Origin: Haloplanus natans DSM 17983
GTDB taxonomy: Archaea; Halobacteriota; Halobacteria; Halobacteriales; Haloferacaceae
Length of the DNA: 64,000 bases
Direction: 5' to 3'
Assembly: GCF_000427685.1 (NCBI RefSeq)
Contig: NZ_KE386573.1
Span: 1-64,000, forward strand
Shown: piece by piece, positions 51,962-59,032 of the stretch
Layout: each line of letters opens with the position of its first letter
Position numbering within the stretch: the stretch's first letter is position 1
Made by a program: the position numbers and the translations under genes
Notes under the pieces: generated by a model
What the model saw: the letters and a program-made list of their open reading frames with translations, nothing else
The model's database searches: none
What the model was told of the DNA's origin: nothing

Positions 51962-52048
51962 TCATTCTCCAGCTGCTAAGCGATAGAAGACGTATATCAG
52001 GGCGGTCAGAACCAGAAAAGCGACGAACACATCCGCCCAATTGATCAT
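51962..52048 (-). CDS. Tiny single-span membrane protein (28 residues)
   Basis: A 29-codon frame starts ATG at 52048 and reads MINWADVFVAFLVLTALIYV, then FYRLAAGE and stop. It is one clean transmembrane helix with an aromatic edge and a short basic/acidic tail. Its size and shape recall type I toxins or small membrane-complex subunits such as KdpF. It sits downstream of another tiny membrane protein on the same strand, inside the AT-richer part of the tRNA-Thr island. Confidence 0.45.
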   Translation of the reverse strand: MINWADVFVAFLVLTALIYVFYRLAAGE

Positions 52049-52140
52049 ATAAGGGAATGGGCCACCGGGATGTGCTTGTAGCATCATACACGCGTAATTA
52101 TTCATCGAATATCAACCATCTACCAATTCTCTCAGAGGGC

Positions 52141-52236
52141 TCAGCTACCGGAACTACGCATCCAAAATAAAATGTAATTCGACCAAACCACCGCACCGGC
52201 AATTGCCACCAAGATAGCGATTCCGAGGAGAGTCAT
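52141..52236 (-). CDS. Tiny single-span membrane protein (31 residues)
   Basis: A 32-codon frame starts ATG at 52236 and reads MTLLGIAILVAIAGAVVWSN, then YILFWMRSSGS and stop. The N-terminal two thirds form one transmembrane helix, followed by an aromatic, positively charged C-terminus. No family is recognised. It is followed 92 bp downstream by the 28-residue membrane protein, so the two may be co-expressed. Confidence 0.45.
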   Translation of the reverse strand: MTLLGIAILVAIAGAVVWSNYILFWMRSSGS

Positions 52237-52452
52237 TTCGGCGGAGGTGTTCGGGTTGTGGGCCGTGCCAGTACGGCCCCCGGCCGGGATAGTGGGCTTC
52301 ATCTACCTCCGCGCGGAGTGCGTATCCGTACCCCGGACTCGGCATCACAACCGACGAGCGCCGGTACAATCAACGTTTTGCCGGCTGTCGGCTTCATCCC
52401 ACGACTGAACTCGTGGGCTTTCGCCTCGAAACTCCGTAACCGCCGGAGCGGC

Positions 52453-52489
52453 GACGGGAGACCCGGCGTTCCAAATCCCGGCCTAGGCT
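52453..52489 (+). other. tRNA-Thr 3'-end copy 3 (att-like)
   Basis: The stretch acccggcgttccaaatcccg followed by gcctaggct copies the tRNA-Thr 3' end with a few changes. The flank ctctttctgc is shared with copy 2. Between copies 2 and 3 lie the RHH/RelE module and the two tiny membrane proteins. Confidence 0.7.
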
Positions 52490-52507
52490 CTTTCTGCTGG
52501 ACAGTCC

Positions 52508-52593
52508 TCATACCAATTAGTGTAACTGTTCACCGGTGGGTCGCCAGGACGGGTCGGCGACCCACCGGTAATGACTTACACTAAACCGTATCA
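52508..52593 (-). repeat. Palindromic element copy 9 (86 bp, intact)
   Basis: On the minus strand it begins TGATACGGTTTAGTGTAAGT and ends tgtaactgttcaccgg reversed, with outer end TCATACC on the plus strand. It is nearly identical to copy 6 in inverted orientation, differing mainly in the central segment. It lies 18 bp after tRNA-Thr 3'-end copy 3 and borders a PIN relic. Confidence 0.92.
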
Positions 52594-52740
52594 CACACAA
52601 GCGTCGCTTCGTGCGCATCCCGGACACCCGCCACCGGGCGGACCGCCTGTTCGATTCCACCCTCCAACGACACGCTTCGGACCGTACCGGGATACTCGTA
52701 TCCAGCACGCTCGCGGTGTCGGCGCCCACGGCAAACCTCA
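52594..52740 (-). pseudogene. Second PIN-domain toxin relic
   Basis: A minus-strand frame contains RERAGYEYPG, matching GERAGYEYLG of the intact PIN toxin. At the DNA level 21 of 22 bases agree between 52691-52712 and 50326-50347. The remaining sequence has diverged and the frame runs into palindromic element copy 9, where it meets a TAG. It is a decayed fragment, not a gene. Confidence 0.5.
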
Positions 52741-52856
52741 ATCAAAATTAAGTTGACGCAGTGACAAGAGCTACACATGGCGTAGACAGTATATCTGAGC
52801 TCTAGAACGTCTGTTTTCGCGCCGCACGTGATTTGCTATCACGCTGATACCAGAAA

Positions 52857-52867
52857 ACATTTAATAC
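52857..52867 (+). promoter_or_regulatory. Probable promoter of the S-layer glycoprotein gene
   Basis: The AT-rich acatttaatac is a good TATA candidate. It would start transcription near 52889 and leave a leader of roughly 90 nt before the ATG at 52981. A long leader is known for S-layer glycoprotein mRNAs of haloarchaea, unlike most leaderless genes. Confidence 0.5.
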
Positions 52868-52980
52868 AGGATGGGTATGTTTCGACTACCCCTACCGGTG
52901 GCTGGCGCGACGCCGGACCACAAATTCGACACGAAAGAGGGTCGACCTCGGGACTGTCACTGCAGACAACAACGAAAAAC

Positions 52981-54192
52981 ATGACAGACTATAATAAGAA
53001 AGTCCGCGCAGTCATCCTGGCCGCGCTCATGGTGTTCAGCGTCTTCGCTGGCACCGTGGCGCTGTCTGGGAGTGCTGCGGCAGCAGCCGGTACTCCAGTG
53101 CTCCAAAACGAGAGCCTGAGTCCGACTAGTGTTGCACAAACCACTGTGACACACGATGTATCGTTCGATGTGGATAATTACTCGGCAACTGGCGACAGTA
53201 CGACCGAAATCAGTATCAGTGCCGGTTCATTTGCTGATGCCGATCTCGAAGTCACAGACGTAGACAACACTACTACCCTTTCCGGGAAAGCTGTTTCAAC
53301 TGCGTCTGGATCTTCGATTGACATCACAACTAATGGGAAACAAAATGTTTCCATTAGCGGGACCGTCACTATCGACTGGAGTGGAACCACTTCGGGAGAT
53401 AAAACTGTCAATATCAACGCTTACGACGGTTCAGCAACCGCCACTGGGACTGTTGACGCCAACACACCTGTCACCGTCACCGTCTCCTCCAGCACCACCC
53501 GGTCCAACCCGGGCGCTGGTGACGCGGACAGTCAGGTCTACAACGGATCGACCGTCTTCCAGGGTGAGGAAGACATCACGTTCGTCGATTCCAGCGGGAA
53601 TCAGCTCGACTCCCTGACCGGCACCAGCGGTGATGCCGAGGGGCAGACGCTCACGATCCCGATCGACGACGACCAGGCGACCGGCCAGTACGACGAGAAC
53701 GGTCCCGACCAGTTCCAGGACAGCGTCTACGGCGTGACGGTCCTGCAGCCCCAGATCGAGGACCTCGAAATCCTCAACACGAACGGCGAGGACATCGCTG
53801 GCGGCTCCGTCCGCGAGGGCGAGGGTGGCGCTAGCGGTCCCAACACCGGAACCGGTTCCGGTGACCTCGACGTCGTGGCCGACTACAACTACGAGGAGTC
53901 CGAGAACATCGAACTGACCGTCGAGGACGACACCGGCCTCGACGTGACCGGCGACGCGCTCACCCAGAACGGTGGCCCCGCGGTCAAGGGCGCCAACACC
54001 GACGGTGAGGACGTCACCTGGAACCTCGACCTGACCGACCTCGGGACGGGGACCTACACGGTCACCGTCGCTGGGAGCGACGACCTCGACTTCGGGTCGG
54101 CGACCGAGTCGACGACAATCACCGTCACCGGTGACGACGACATCACCAACGACCTCGACATGGAAACGGCCACGCGCGGGGTGAGGACGTGA
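52981..54192 (+). CDS. csg: S-layer glycoprotein, N-terminal part (frame broken)
   Basis: The 403-residue N-terminal part has the classic haloarchaeal surface-glycoprotein signal peptide (MTDYNKKVRAVILAALMVFS, cleaved after GSAAAAA). Then comes a Thr/Ser/Asp-rich ectodomain of Ig-like beta domains with many N-glycosylation sequons (for example NES, NYS, NGS). The frame ends early at TGA 54190-54192 just after DLDMETATRG. The downstream frame continues the same protein (GEDVTFTLRGSD). Removing two bases (tg) from cgcggggtgagg near 54174-54186, or adding one, rejoins them. The first part has a lower-GC stretch before about 53480. Confidence 0.88.
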   Translation: MTDYNKKVRAVILAALMVFSVFAGTVALSGSAAAAAGTPVLQNESLSPTSVAQTTVTHDVSFDVDNYSATGDSTTEISISAGSFADADLEVTDVDNTTTLSGKAVSTASGSSIDITTNGKQNVSISGTVTIDWSGTTSGDKTVNINAYDGSATATGTVDANTPVTVTVSSSTTRSNPGAGDADSQVYNGSTVFQGEEDITFVDSSGNQLDSLTGTSGDAEGQTLTIPIDDDQATGQYDENGPDQFQDSVYGVTVLQPQIEDLEILNTNGEDIAGGSVREGEGGASGPNTGTGSGDLDVVADYNYEESENIELTVEDDTGLDVTGDALTQNGGPAVKGANTDGEDVTWNLDLTDLGTGTYTVTVAGSDDLDFGSATESTTITVTGDDDITNDLDMETATRGVRT

Positions 54193-55949
54193 CCTTCACG
54201 CTCCGTGGGTCGGACGCTGGTGACAACCACTACGTGGTCATCGACGCCGAAGACTTCCGTGACACCAACAGCAACCTCGACTCGGCGCGCATCTTCCGCC
54301 AGGTCGGTGACACGAACGATGTCGGCCTGATCAACGCTTCCAACAGCGTGCTCACCCGGACGGAGATCAGCAACGGTGACACCGTCGGCACCGTGGAGTA
54401 CGCCTACGCCAACGTCACCATCGACGACGACACGGGCGTCGGTGTCGGTCAGATCGAGACGCAGTACCTCGATACGACCGACGTCGATGTCGACCTCCAC
54501 GCGTCGGGCACGACTCCGACGCAGATCGTCAACGGGCAGGAGCCCGAAGACGACCCGACGCTCACCGTCGAAGAAGGTGAGGTCTCCCTCGAGACTCCGG
54601 ACAACACCTACGTGGTCGGCAGTGAAGTGACCATCAATGGTTCCGCGAGTCAGGGCATCGACGATGTCTCGCTCTACATCCGGCGCCAGGGCGACTACCA
54701 GCTTCTGGACGTCGACGGTACCGAAACCGGTAACGACGGTGCCAGCAGCGGTCCGGTCGACGGGTCGATCAGCGTCGACGCTGACGACACGTTCGAAGTC
54801 GAAGACGTCATCCTCTCGGAGGGTGACGGCGGAGGTAACGAGATCCTCTCGCTGCCCGGCAGCTACCGCATCGGCGTGATCGACACGGCCGACGCGGGTG
54901 GTACGGGTAACCCCGACTCGTCGCTCAACGTCTCGGCGTTCAACACGGGGACGAGCAGTCAGAAGTCCCTCCGTGTGGTCGACACCGAACTGAGCGCAAC
55001 CGTCCAGACGGTCGGTGGCCAGGTGGCCATCGAGGACGACGAAGTGAACGTCACCGGGACGGCTCTGGGTAACCAGAACGTCGACGTGATCTTCGTCGGC
55101 GAGCGTGGGAACGCGAACTACGAGTCCATCTCGGTGGACGACGACAACACGTTCGAGGAAGACGAACTCAGCGTCTCCGGCGGTCAGGGCCTCCAAGAGG
55201 GTCAGGTCAGCGTGCACGTCCTGATCCCGGGCCGTGACGGCGACTACGGTGACGGTAACTTCCCGACCGGTGTCAACGATCTCCAAGACTTCGCCGAGAA
55301 CGAACTCGACGGTGCGGGCCTGACGGGTGACCAGATCCGTGCGCGCATCCTCGATCAGACGACCGAGGAAGTCGCGAGCGACGACCGGATGGTGACCCAG
55401 CAGTTCCGCTACGCTGACGCGCAGACGACGATCCAGAACGTCTACCCCGAAGGCGCCGAGGCCTCGGGTGTCAACCCGATCGCCGTCGACGACACGATGG
55501 TCGTCGAGGGCAGTACGAACCTCGTGCCGGACGACAACGCGATCACCGTGGAGCTGCTGACCCAGGAGGGTGACTCCGTCGCCCTGACCACTACGGACAG
55601 TTGGTCGATGGACGGAACCTACCAGGTCTCGCTGGCACTCGAGGACGTGCAGACGGGCACGTACACGCTCGAGTCCGACGACAGCTACAACACGGACACC
55701 GAGACCGTGGAGATCGTCCAGAACCGCCAGACTGCGACGCCGGAACCGACGGCGACGCCGGAGCCGACTCCGACGGAGACGCCGGAGCCGACGCCGGAGC
55801 CGACGCCGGAACCGACGCCGGAGCCGACGCCGACGGCAACGGCAACGGCCACCGACACGACTAGCGGTGGCGGTCCCGGCTTCGGTGCCATCGTTGCAGT
55901 CATCGCGCTCATCGCGGCTGCGCTGCTGGCCGCCCGGCGCGACAACTAA
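54189..55949 (+). CDS. csg: S-layer glycoprotein, C-terminal part with PGF-CTERM
   Basis: This 586-codon frame continues the S-layer protein. It has Ig-like domains (DNTYVVGSEVTINGSASQGI), sequons (NGS, NVS, NVT), a Thr/Pro/Glu mucin-like stretch of PEPT repeats for O-glycosylation, and a PGF-CTERM tail: GGGPGFGAIVAVIALIAAAL then LAARRDN, for archaeosortase processing and lipid anchoring. It has no signal peptide of its own, so separate translation from the GTG at 54189 would not yield an exported protein. The intact protein would be near 990 residues, comparable with csg family members. Confidence 0.88.
   Translation: MTFTLRGSDAGDNHYVVIDAEDFRDTNSNLDSARIFRQVGDTNDVGLINASNSVLTRTEISNGDTVGTVEYAYANVTIDDDTGVGVGQIETQYLDTTDVDVDLHASGTTPTQIVNGQEPEDDPTLTVEEGEVSLETPDNTYVVGSEVTINGSASQGIDDVSLYIRRQGDYQLLDVDGTETGNDGASSGPVDGSISVDADDTFEVEDVILSEGDGGGNEILSLPGSYRIGVIDTADAGGTGNPDSSLNVSAFNTGTSSQKSLRVVDTELSATVQTVGGQVAIEDDEVNVTGTALGNQNVDVIFVGERGNANYESISVDDDNTFEEDELSVSGGQGLQEGQVSVHVLIPGRDGDYGDGNFPTGVNDLQDFAENELDGAGLTGDQIRARILDQTTEEVASDDRMVTQQFRYADAQTTIQNVYPEGAEASGVNPIAVDDTMVVEGSTNLVPDDNAITVELLTQEGDSVALTTTDSWSMDGTYQVSLALEDVQTGTYTLESDDSYNTDTETVEIVQNRQTATPEPTATPEPTPTETPEPTPEPTPEPTPEPTPTATATATDTTSGGGPGFGAIVAVIALIAAALLAARRDN
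55737..55850 (+). repeat. 12-bp tandem repeat coding PEPT in the S-layer gene
   Basis: Repeats of the unit acgccggagccg, with small variants, encode TPEPTPEP-type residues in the mucin-like, O-glycosylated stalk next to the membrane anchor. Copy number at such repeats can vary by slippage. Confidence 0.8.
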
Positions 55950-55961
55950 GATAACCACGAC

Positions 55962-55998
55962 TGACCGCCGAAAGCGGTCACCCGGTGCGGATTCTTTT
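55962..55998 (+). terminator. Transcription terminator of the S-layer gene
   Basis: A 7-bp perfect stem tgaccgc/gcggtca with loop cgaaa lies 12 bp after the stop codon. The T-rich tract ttctttta follows. This fits termination of a very highly expressed transcript. Confidence 0.65.
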
Positions 55999-56447
55999 AT
56001 CGGCGCCACCCGGTCAGCGACGGCTGTTTCGACACGAAACGGGGGTCGCTGTCACCGTCTTGAGTCGCTGCTGCGACGGCGGACAGCACGGGCGTCCTCC
56101 ACGTCCGAGTCCGACAATGTTGACACGCCCGTGAGCCGTTCGCTGATGCGACGACGGCTTCCTTGGACGTAGCCGCCGGATGCTCCGTCCGAGCCTCCCG
56201 CCTTGGAGCCGGCTCCGGAGCGATGACGCGGGCACGACTCGTCGCCGGCTTCGACGGGGAAACGGCGAATCGAGCGATAACGGGTGTAGATCCGCTCGTC
56301 GGCGCTCACGGCAGCGTTCCGGGGAACGAGATTCACATGGGTGAGACGCGGACGACGGTCGCCGTTCTCGGAACGGACCTCTACGGGCCCCGAGAACTCG
56401 ACGATCCGCGAGGTGTTCGTCGACGCCGCTGGGCGGCCCCGCGCCCC
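55999..56447. other. Long intergenic stretch without a recognised gene
   Basis: About 450 bp between the S-layer terminator and palindromic element copy 10. A minus-strand frame (56336-56052, 94 codons) and a plus-strand frame from 56338 exist, but both have Arg/Ser/Gly-rich shadow-like composition and no motif. I see nothing I can support as a gene. Confidence 0.5.
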
Positions 56448-56514
56448 GCCGACGGGTCGTCGTAACTGGGTATCGGCCGTCGTTGTCCCGTGGAACTGAT
56501 TACAACGCGTGTCA
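56448..56514 (-). repeat. Palindromic element copy 10 (short, degenerate)
   Basis: On the minus strand it begins TGACACGCGTTGTAATCAGT. It ends with cagttacgacgacccgtcgg, matching the far arm cagttacgataatccgt. The interior is shortened. The first TGA is the stop codon of the lipoprotein gene ending at 56512. Confidence 0.6.
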
Positions 56515-57348
56515 CGCGGTCCAGATGACCTTCACGTCGCCGTTCGAGAGCGACGCCTCCCACCAGCAGGTGAGGTCGCTCGCCTGCGTCCCCGTGGGGA
56601 CGGCGTAGACGAGGTCACCGCGCCGAATCGTCCGTTCGTCGAGTTCGGTTCCTTCGTACGGATCGTCGCTCACGGCTTGGAACTGTGGACGGCGCTCGCC
56701 GTTGACTTCCAGAACGAACGTCGACGCTGCTGGCGTGTCCTGTGGCTCCTGCAGACGGTTTCGGACCTCGAGGCGCATGACTGCCCACTTCTCACCGTCG
56801 GGCGCGGCGGTCGACGTCCCGTTCGTCGCGGTCGATGCTGCCGTTTCGAACGATCCGCCGAGGAGGCTGAAACGGAGTCCAGTCGGGACGTTGTACGAGT
56901 CGCCGAAGCCGAGCGTCCTCGGCGTGACCTGGGTCGACCACTGCTCGTCGAACGCCACGATACGAAAACGGATCGGGTCGAGATACCGGGGCACGAACCG
57001 GGCGCTTTGCCACTCCCTCGTCTCGCCGGCGGGCACCGATACCGAAAGCTCGCCGGCAGTCCGCCACTCCGCGTCGCCGATTTTGATTCGAATCGGCGAC
57101 GTGAACGTCCCGTCGGCCGACCCGACGTTTCGAACGGTGACGGTGAACGACTCGGGAACGTTCAGCTGGACGGAGTCGGGCGCCTGCACTCCGACGAACT
57201 CGAACGCCGCCGAACCACGCCCGCCGTTCGTGCTCGTCGACGGAGTGGGCGTCGGCGTGGCGGTTGGATCGGTCTCCGACCCGTCGTTGCCCGCGCAGCC
57301 ACCGACCACGGTGGCTCCGAGCGTCCCGAGGAAGGCGCGGCGTTGCAT
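56512..57348 (-). CDS. Tat-exported lipoprotein with CARDB-like domain
   Basis: The 278-residue protein has a twin-Arg-like signal and lipobox (MQRRAFLGTLGATVVGGC), then a Thr/Pro/Ser linker and a beta-sandwich (VQAPDSVQLNVPESFTVTVRNVGSADGTF) of the CARDB/adhesion type. A C-terminal beta domain follows (WAVMRLEVRNRLQEPQDTPA). It is probably a surface-anchored protein; no enzymatic motif is seen. Its stop codon is supplied by palindromic element copy 10. Confidence 0.82.
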   Translation of the reverse strand: MQRRAFLGTLGATVVGGCAGNDGSETDPTATPTPTPSTSTNGGRGSAAFEFVGVQAPDSVQLNVPESFTVTVRNVGSADGTFTSPIRIKIGDAEWRTAGELSVSVPAGETREWQSARFVPRYLDPIRFRIVAFDEQWSTQVTPRTLGFGDSYNVPTGLRFSLLGGSFETAASTATNGTSTAAPDGEKWAVMRLEVRNRLQEPQDTPAASTFVLEVNGERRPQFQAVSDDPYEGTELDERTIRRGDLVYAVPTGTQASDLTCWWEASLSNGDVKVIWTA

Positions 57349-57458
57349 ACGCCGTGCGTTGTGGTGACGACTACAAATTCCGTTCGATGTCGACGGTGAC
57401 TCCCATCCGCCACCAGCGCCCGTCGCCAGATGGGTCCGGTACCGAACGGTGCCGCCCC

Positions 57459-57479
57459 GAAAACAAAAATTTTTTATAG
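57459..57479 (+). promoter_or_regulatory. Heat-shock type promoter of hsp20
   Basis: A cgaaaac BRE-like element followed by ttttttata is an unusually strong archaeal promoter. It would place the transcription start near 57502, about 18 nt before the ATG, leaving room for the gaggtgat Shine-Dalgarno at 57507-57514. Haloarchaeal heat-shock genes typically have such strong BRE/TATA pairs. Confidence 0.6.
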
Positions 57480-57519
57480 AACCGCGAACAAGGATCGGAT
57501 GGAATCGAGGTGATCAGCA

Positions 57520-57891
57520 ATGGCTCTGCAACCGAGCCCGTCCAGTTCGTGGATGAGTGGTCTCGATTTCCCGAACCGACTCTTCGAGATGGGATCGGAC
57601 GACTACGAACTGTACGAGGAGGACGACGAGTTCGTCCTGAGCGTCGAGATGCCGGGGTTCGATCCCCAGGACATCCAAGTGACCTGGGACGACGGGGTCC
57701 TCAATATCGCCGGCGAACACGCCGACGAGTCGCGGAACCAACGGCGGACGTATCACCGCCGGTTCCGGTTCCCGAAGACCATCGACGACGATGACATCTC
57801 GGCCCGATATCGTAACGGTATCCTCGAAATCCGGCTGCCGGTTCTGGAGGGGGCCGCCACGCAGGGGACCACGATCGACATCCAGCAGTAA
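57520..57891 (+). CDS. hsp20: Small heat shock protein Hsp20/alpha-crystallin
   Basis: The 123-residue protein is an alpha-crystallin domain with short arms: YELYEEDDEFVLSVEMPGFD near 30, DDGVLNIAGEHADESRN near 63 and RNGILEIRLPVLEGA near 103 (the GxLxxxxP-type strand). It forms oligomers that hold unfolded proteins in the cytoplasm. A strong BRE/TATA and a Shine-Dalgarno lie directly upstream, indicating stress-inducible high expression. Confidence 0.93.
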   Translation: MALQPSPSSSWMSGLDFPNRLFEMGSDDYELYEEDDEFVLSVEMPGFDPQDIQVTWDDGVLNIAGEHADESRNQRRTYHRRFRFPKTIDDDDISARYRNGILEIRLPVLEGAATQGTTIDIQQ

Positions 57892-57942
57892 CCGGCGCCG
57901 ATCTCCGGTCTTCCGATCGGTGTCGCGCGGTCACCGCCGTCC

Positions 57943-58587
57943 GTGAACGGCGCGGTGAGACGGTTTCAAGTCGACGGGCTGAGAACGACCGGACGATACG
58001 TCGTGTCGTCGGTTCCCGAATCGCTGTGGCGCGAAGCCTGGCCGCTGGGAGCCGCGACCGTGCCGATCTTCGAGGGCACGGCCGCCGCCCTCGTGTCGAG
58101 CGCGGCCGGTCTCGTCGCCTGCGGGGCGTTCGTCCACCTGTCCGGCGGCCTCGTCGCTCGGCGTGACATGGCCGGCGGACAGCCGGTGTCGCCGACGACG
58201 CTCGCCCGCGCCGTCCGTGCCGCGATACACCTCCTCGCGTCGCCGCTTCTGGTCGGGGCGTGGAGCCTCGCCGTCGCTGCGGGCGCCCTCGTCCTCGCTC
58301 CCGATCTCGACGCCGTCGCCACGGCGCTGGCGGCGCTCGCGATCGCCGTTGCCGTCCGGGCGGCCGCGTACTACAGCGAGGACTTCTCCCGGACGCTGGC
58401 GACGATGCTCCCGTTCTCGTTGCTCGGTCTCGCCGTTCTGGACGGCGTAGTGACGCGCTCGCCGGCGACCGCCGCCGACGTGGTCGTGCGCCTGCTCGCC
58501 CACTGGCCAGTGGCCGTCTACGGGCCGTCGGCGCTGTTGCTCGTCGAGGCGATACTCGGAACGATCGACGTCGTGCGCCGTCGGTGA
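57943..58587 (+). CDS. Multi-span membrane protein of unknown function
   Basis: The 214-residue protein starts with GTG (MNGAVRRFQVDGLRTTGRYVV). It has about five Ala/Leu/Val-rich helices (for example ALVSSAAGLVACGAFVHLSG, ALAALAIAVAVRAAAY, VYGPSALLLVEAILGTI). It ends with basic residues VVRRR. No family is recognised. It follows hsp20 by 51 bp and may be co-transcribed. Confidence 0.7.
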   Translation: MNGAVRRFQVDGLRTTGRYVVSSVPESLWREAWPLGAATVPIFEGTAAALVSSAAGLVACGAFVHLSGGLVARRDMAGGQPVSPTTLARAVRAAIHLLASPLLVGAWSLAVAAGALVLAPDLDAVATALAALAIAVAVRAAAYYSEDFSRTLATMLPFSLLGLAVLDGVVTRSPATAADVVVRLLAHWPVAVYGPSALLLVEAILGTIDVVRRR

Positions 58588-58599
58588 CGCGTTTCTCGC

Positions 58600-58766
58600 A
58601 CCCCGGCTCGGTACCCGGCCCCGCGAGCGTGTAGGGAGCTCCGGCTACCCGTCGCCGAAGACGGCGCCGTGGGGGAACGGCGCCGAGCACCGAGGTGCCA
58701 GTGGGGTGTGCCGGGCGCGCGGGTGGGGAGGATGGGAACTGAAGCCGGTGGTGCGCGCCCAGTGGT
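58600..58766 (-). ncRNA. Candidate structured RNA
   Basis: This intergenic region contains several strong stems. There is an 8-bp ggcgccgt/acggcgcc hairpin at 58663-58684, a gcac/gtgc tetraloop hairpin at 58687-58698, and further GC-rich pairings. A TATA box attataaata at 58783-58792 is properly placed for minus-strand transcription starting near 58765. I find no match to SRP, RNase P or tRNA features. It could also be a terminator region of the membrane-protein gene. Confidence 0.3.
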
Positions 58767-58868
58767 ATGCTGTCCATGCCCGATTATAAATATGCGTCAG
58801 ACAGGGGTCTGCCGTCACGCGATACGGGGCGGGCAAGGCTCTTTAGGCGGCCCCGCTCACACCCGACT

Positions 58869-58973
58869 ATGACTTGGGCCGACCTCTTCGCGCGCGCGGA
58901 CCGCTACGACCGGACCGAGGAGGACGTGACCGACACGCTCCGCCGGCACCGCGCGGACGACGATGACGACTAA
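58869..58973 (+). CDS. 34-residue small acidic protein
   Basis: The frame reads MTWADLFARADRYDRTEEDV then TDTLRRHRADDDDD and stop. A TATA-like ctttagg about 27 nt upstream fits a leaderless start at 58869. The compact helix-turn-helix-like composition and clean promoter suggest a real small protein of a type common in haloarchaea; function unknown. It lies upstream of the PIN-like gene on the same strand. Confidence 0.6.
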   Translation: MTWADLFARADRYDRTEEDVTDTLRRHRADDDDD

Positions 58974-59032
58974 CGTAACTGCCGTATCCGCGTCCCCATG
59001 CGCCACCGGAACGGGACGACGGAGCCCCGATC

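Noticed and set aside
55737-55850. The regular 12-bp repeats as a CRISPR or origin iteron array
   Set aside because: They are in frame, encode PEPT residues of the S-layer stalk, and have no unique spacers. No CRISPR array is seen in the window.
57701-58777. A 358-codon minus-strand frame
   Set aside because: It is antisense to hsp20 and a membrane protein gene, with Arg/Ser/Pro-rich shadow composition.
58588-58868. SRP RNA or RNase P RNA
   Set aside because: The region is structured, but I could not find the conserved SRP helix 8 or RNase P CR-I/CR-V motifs.
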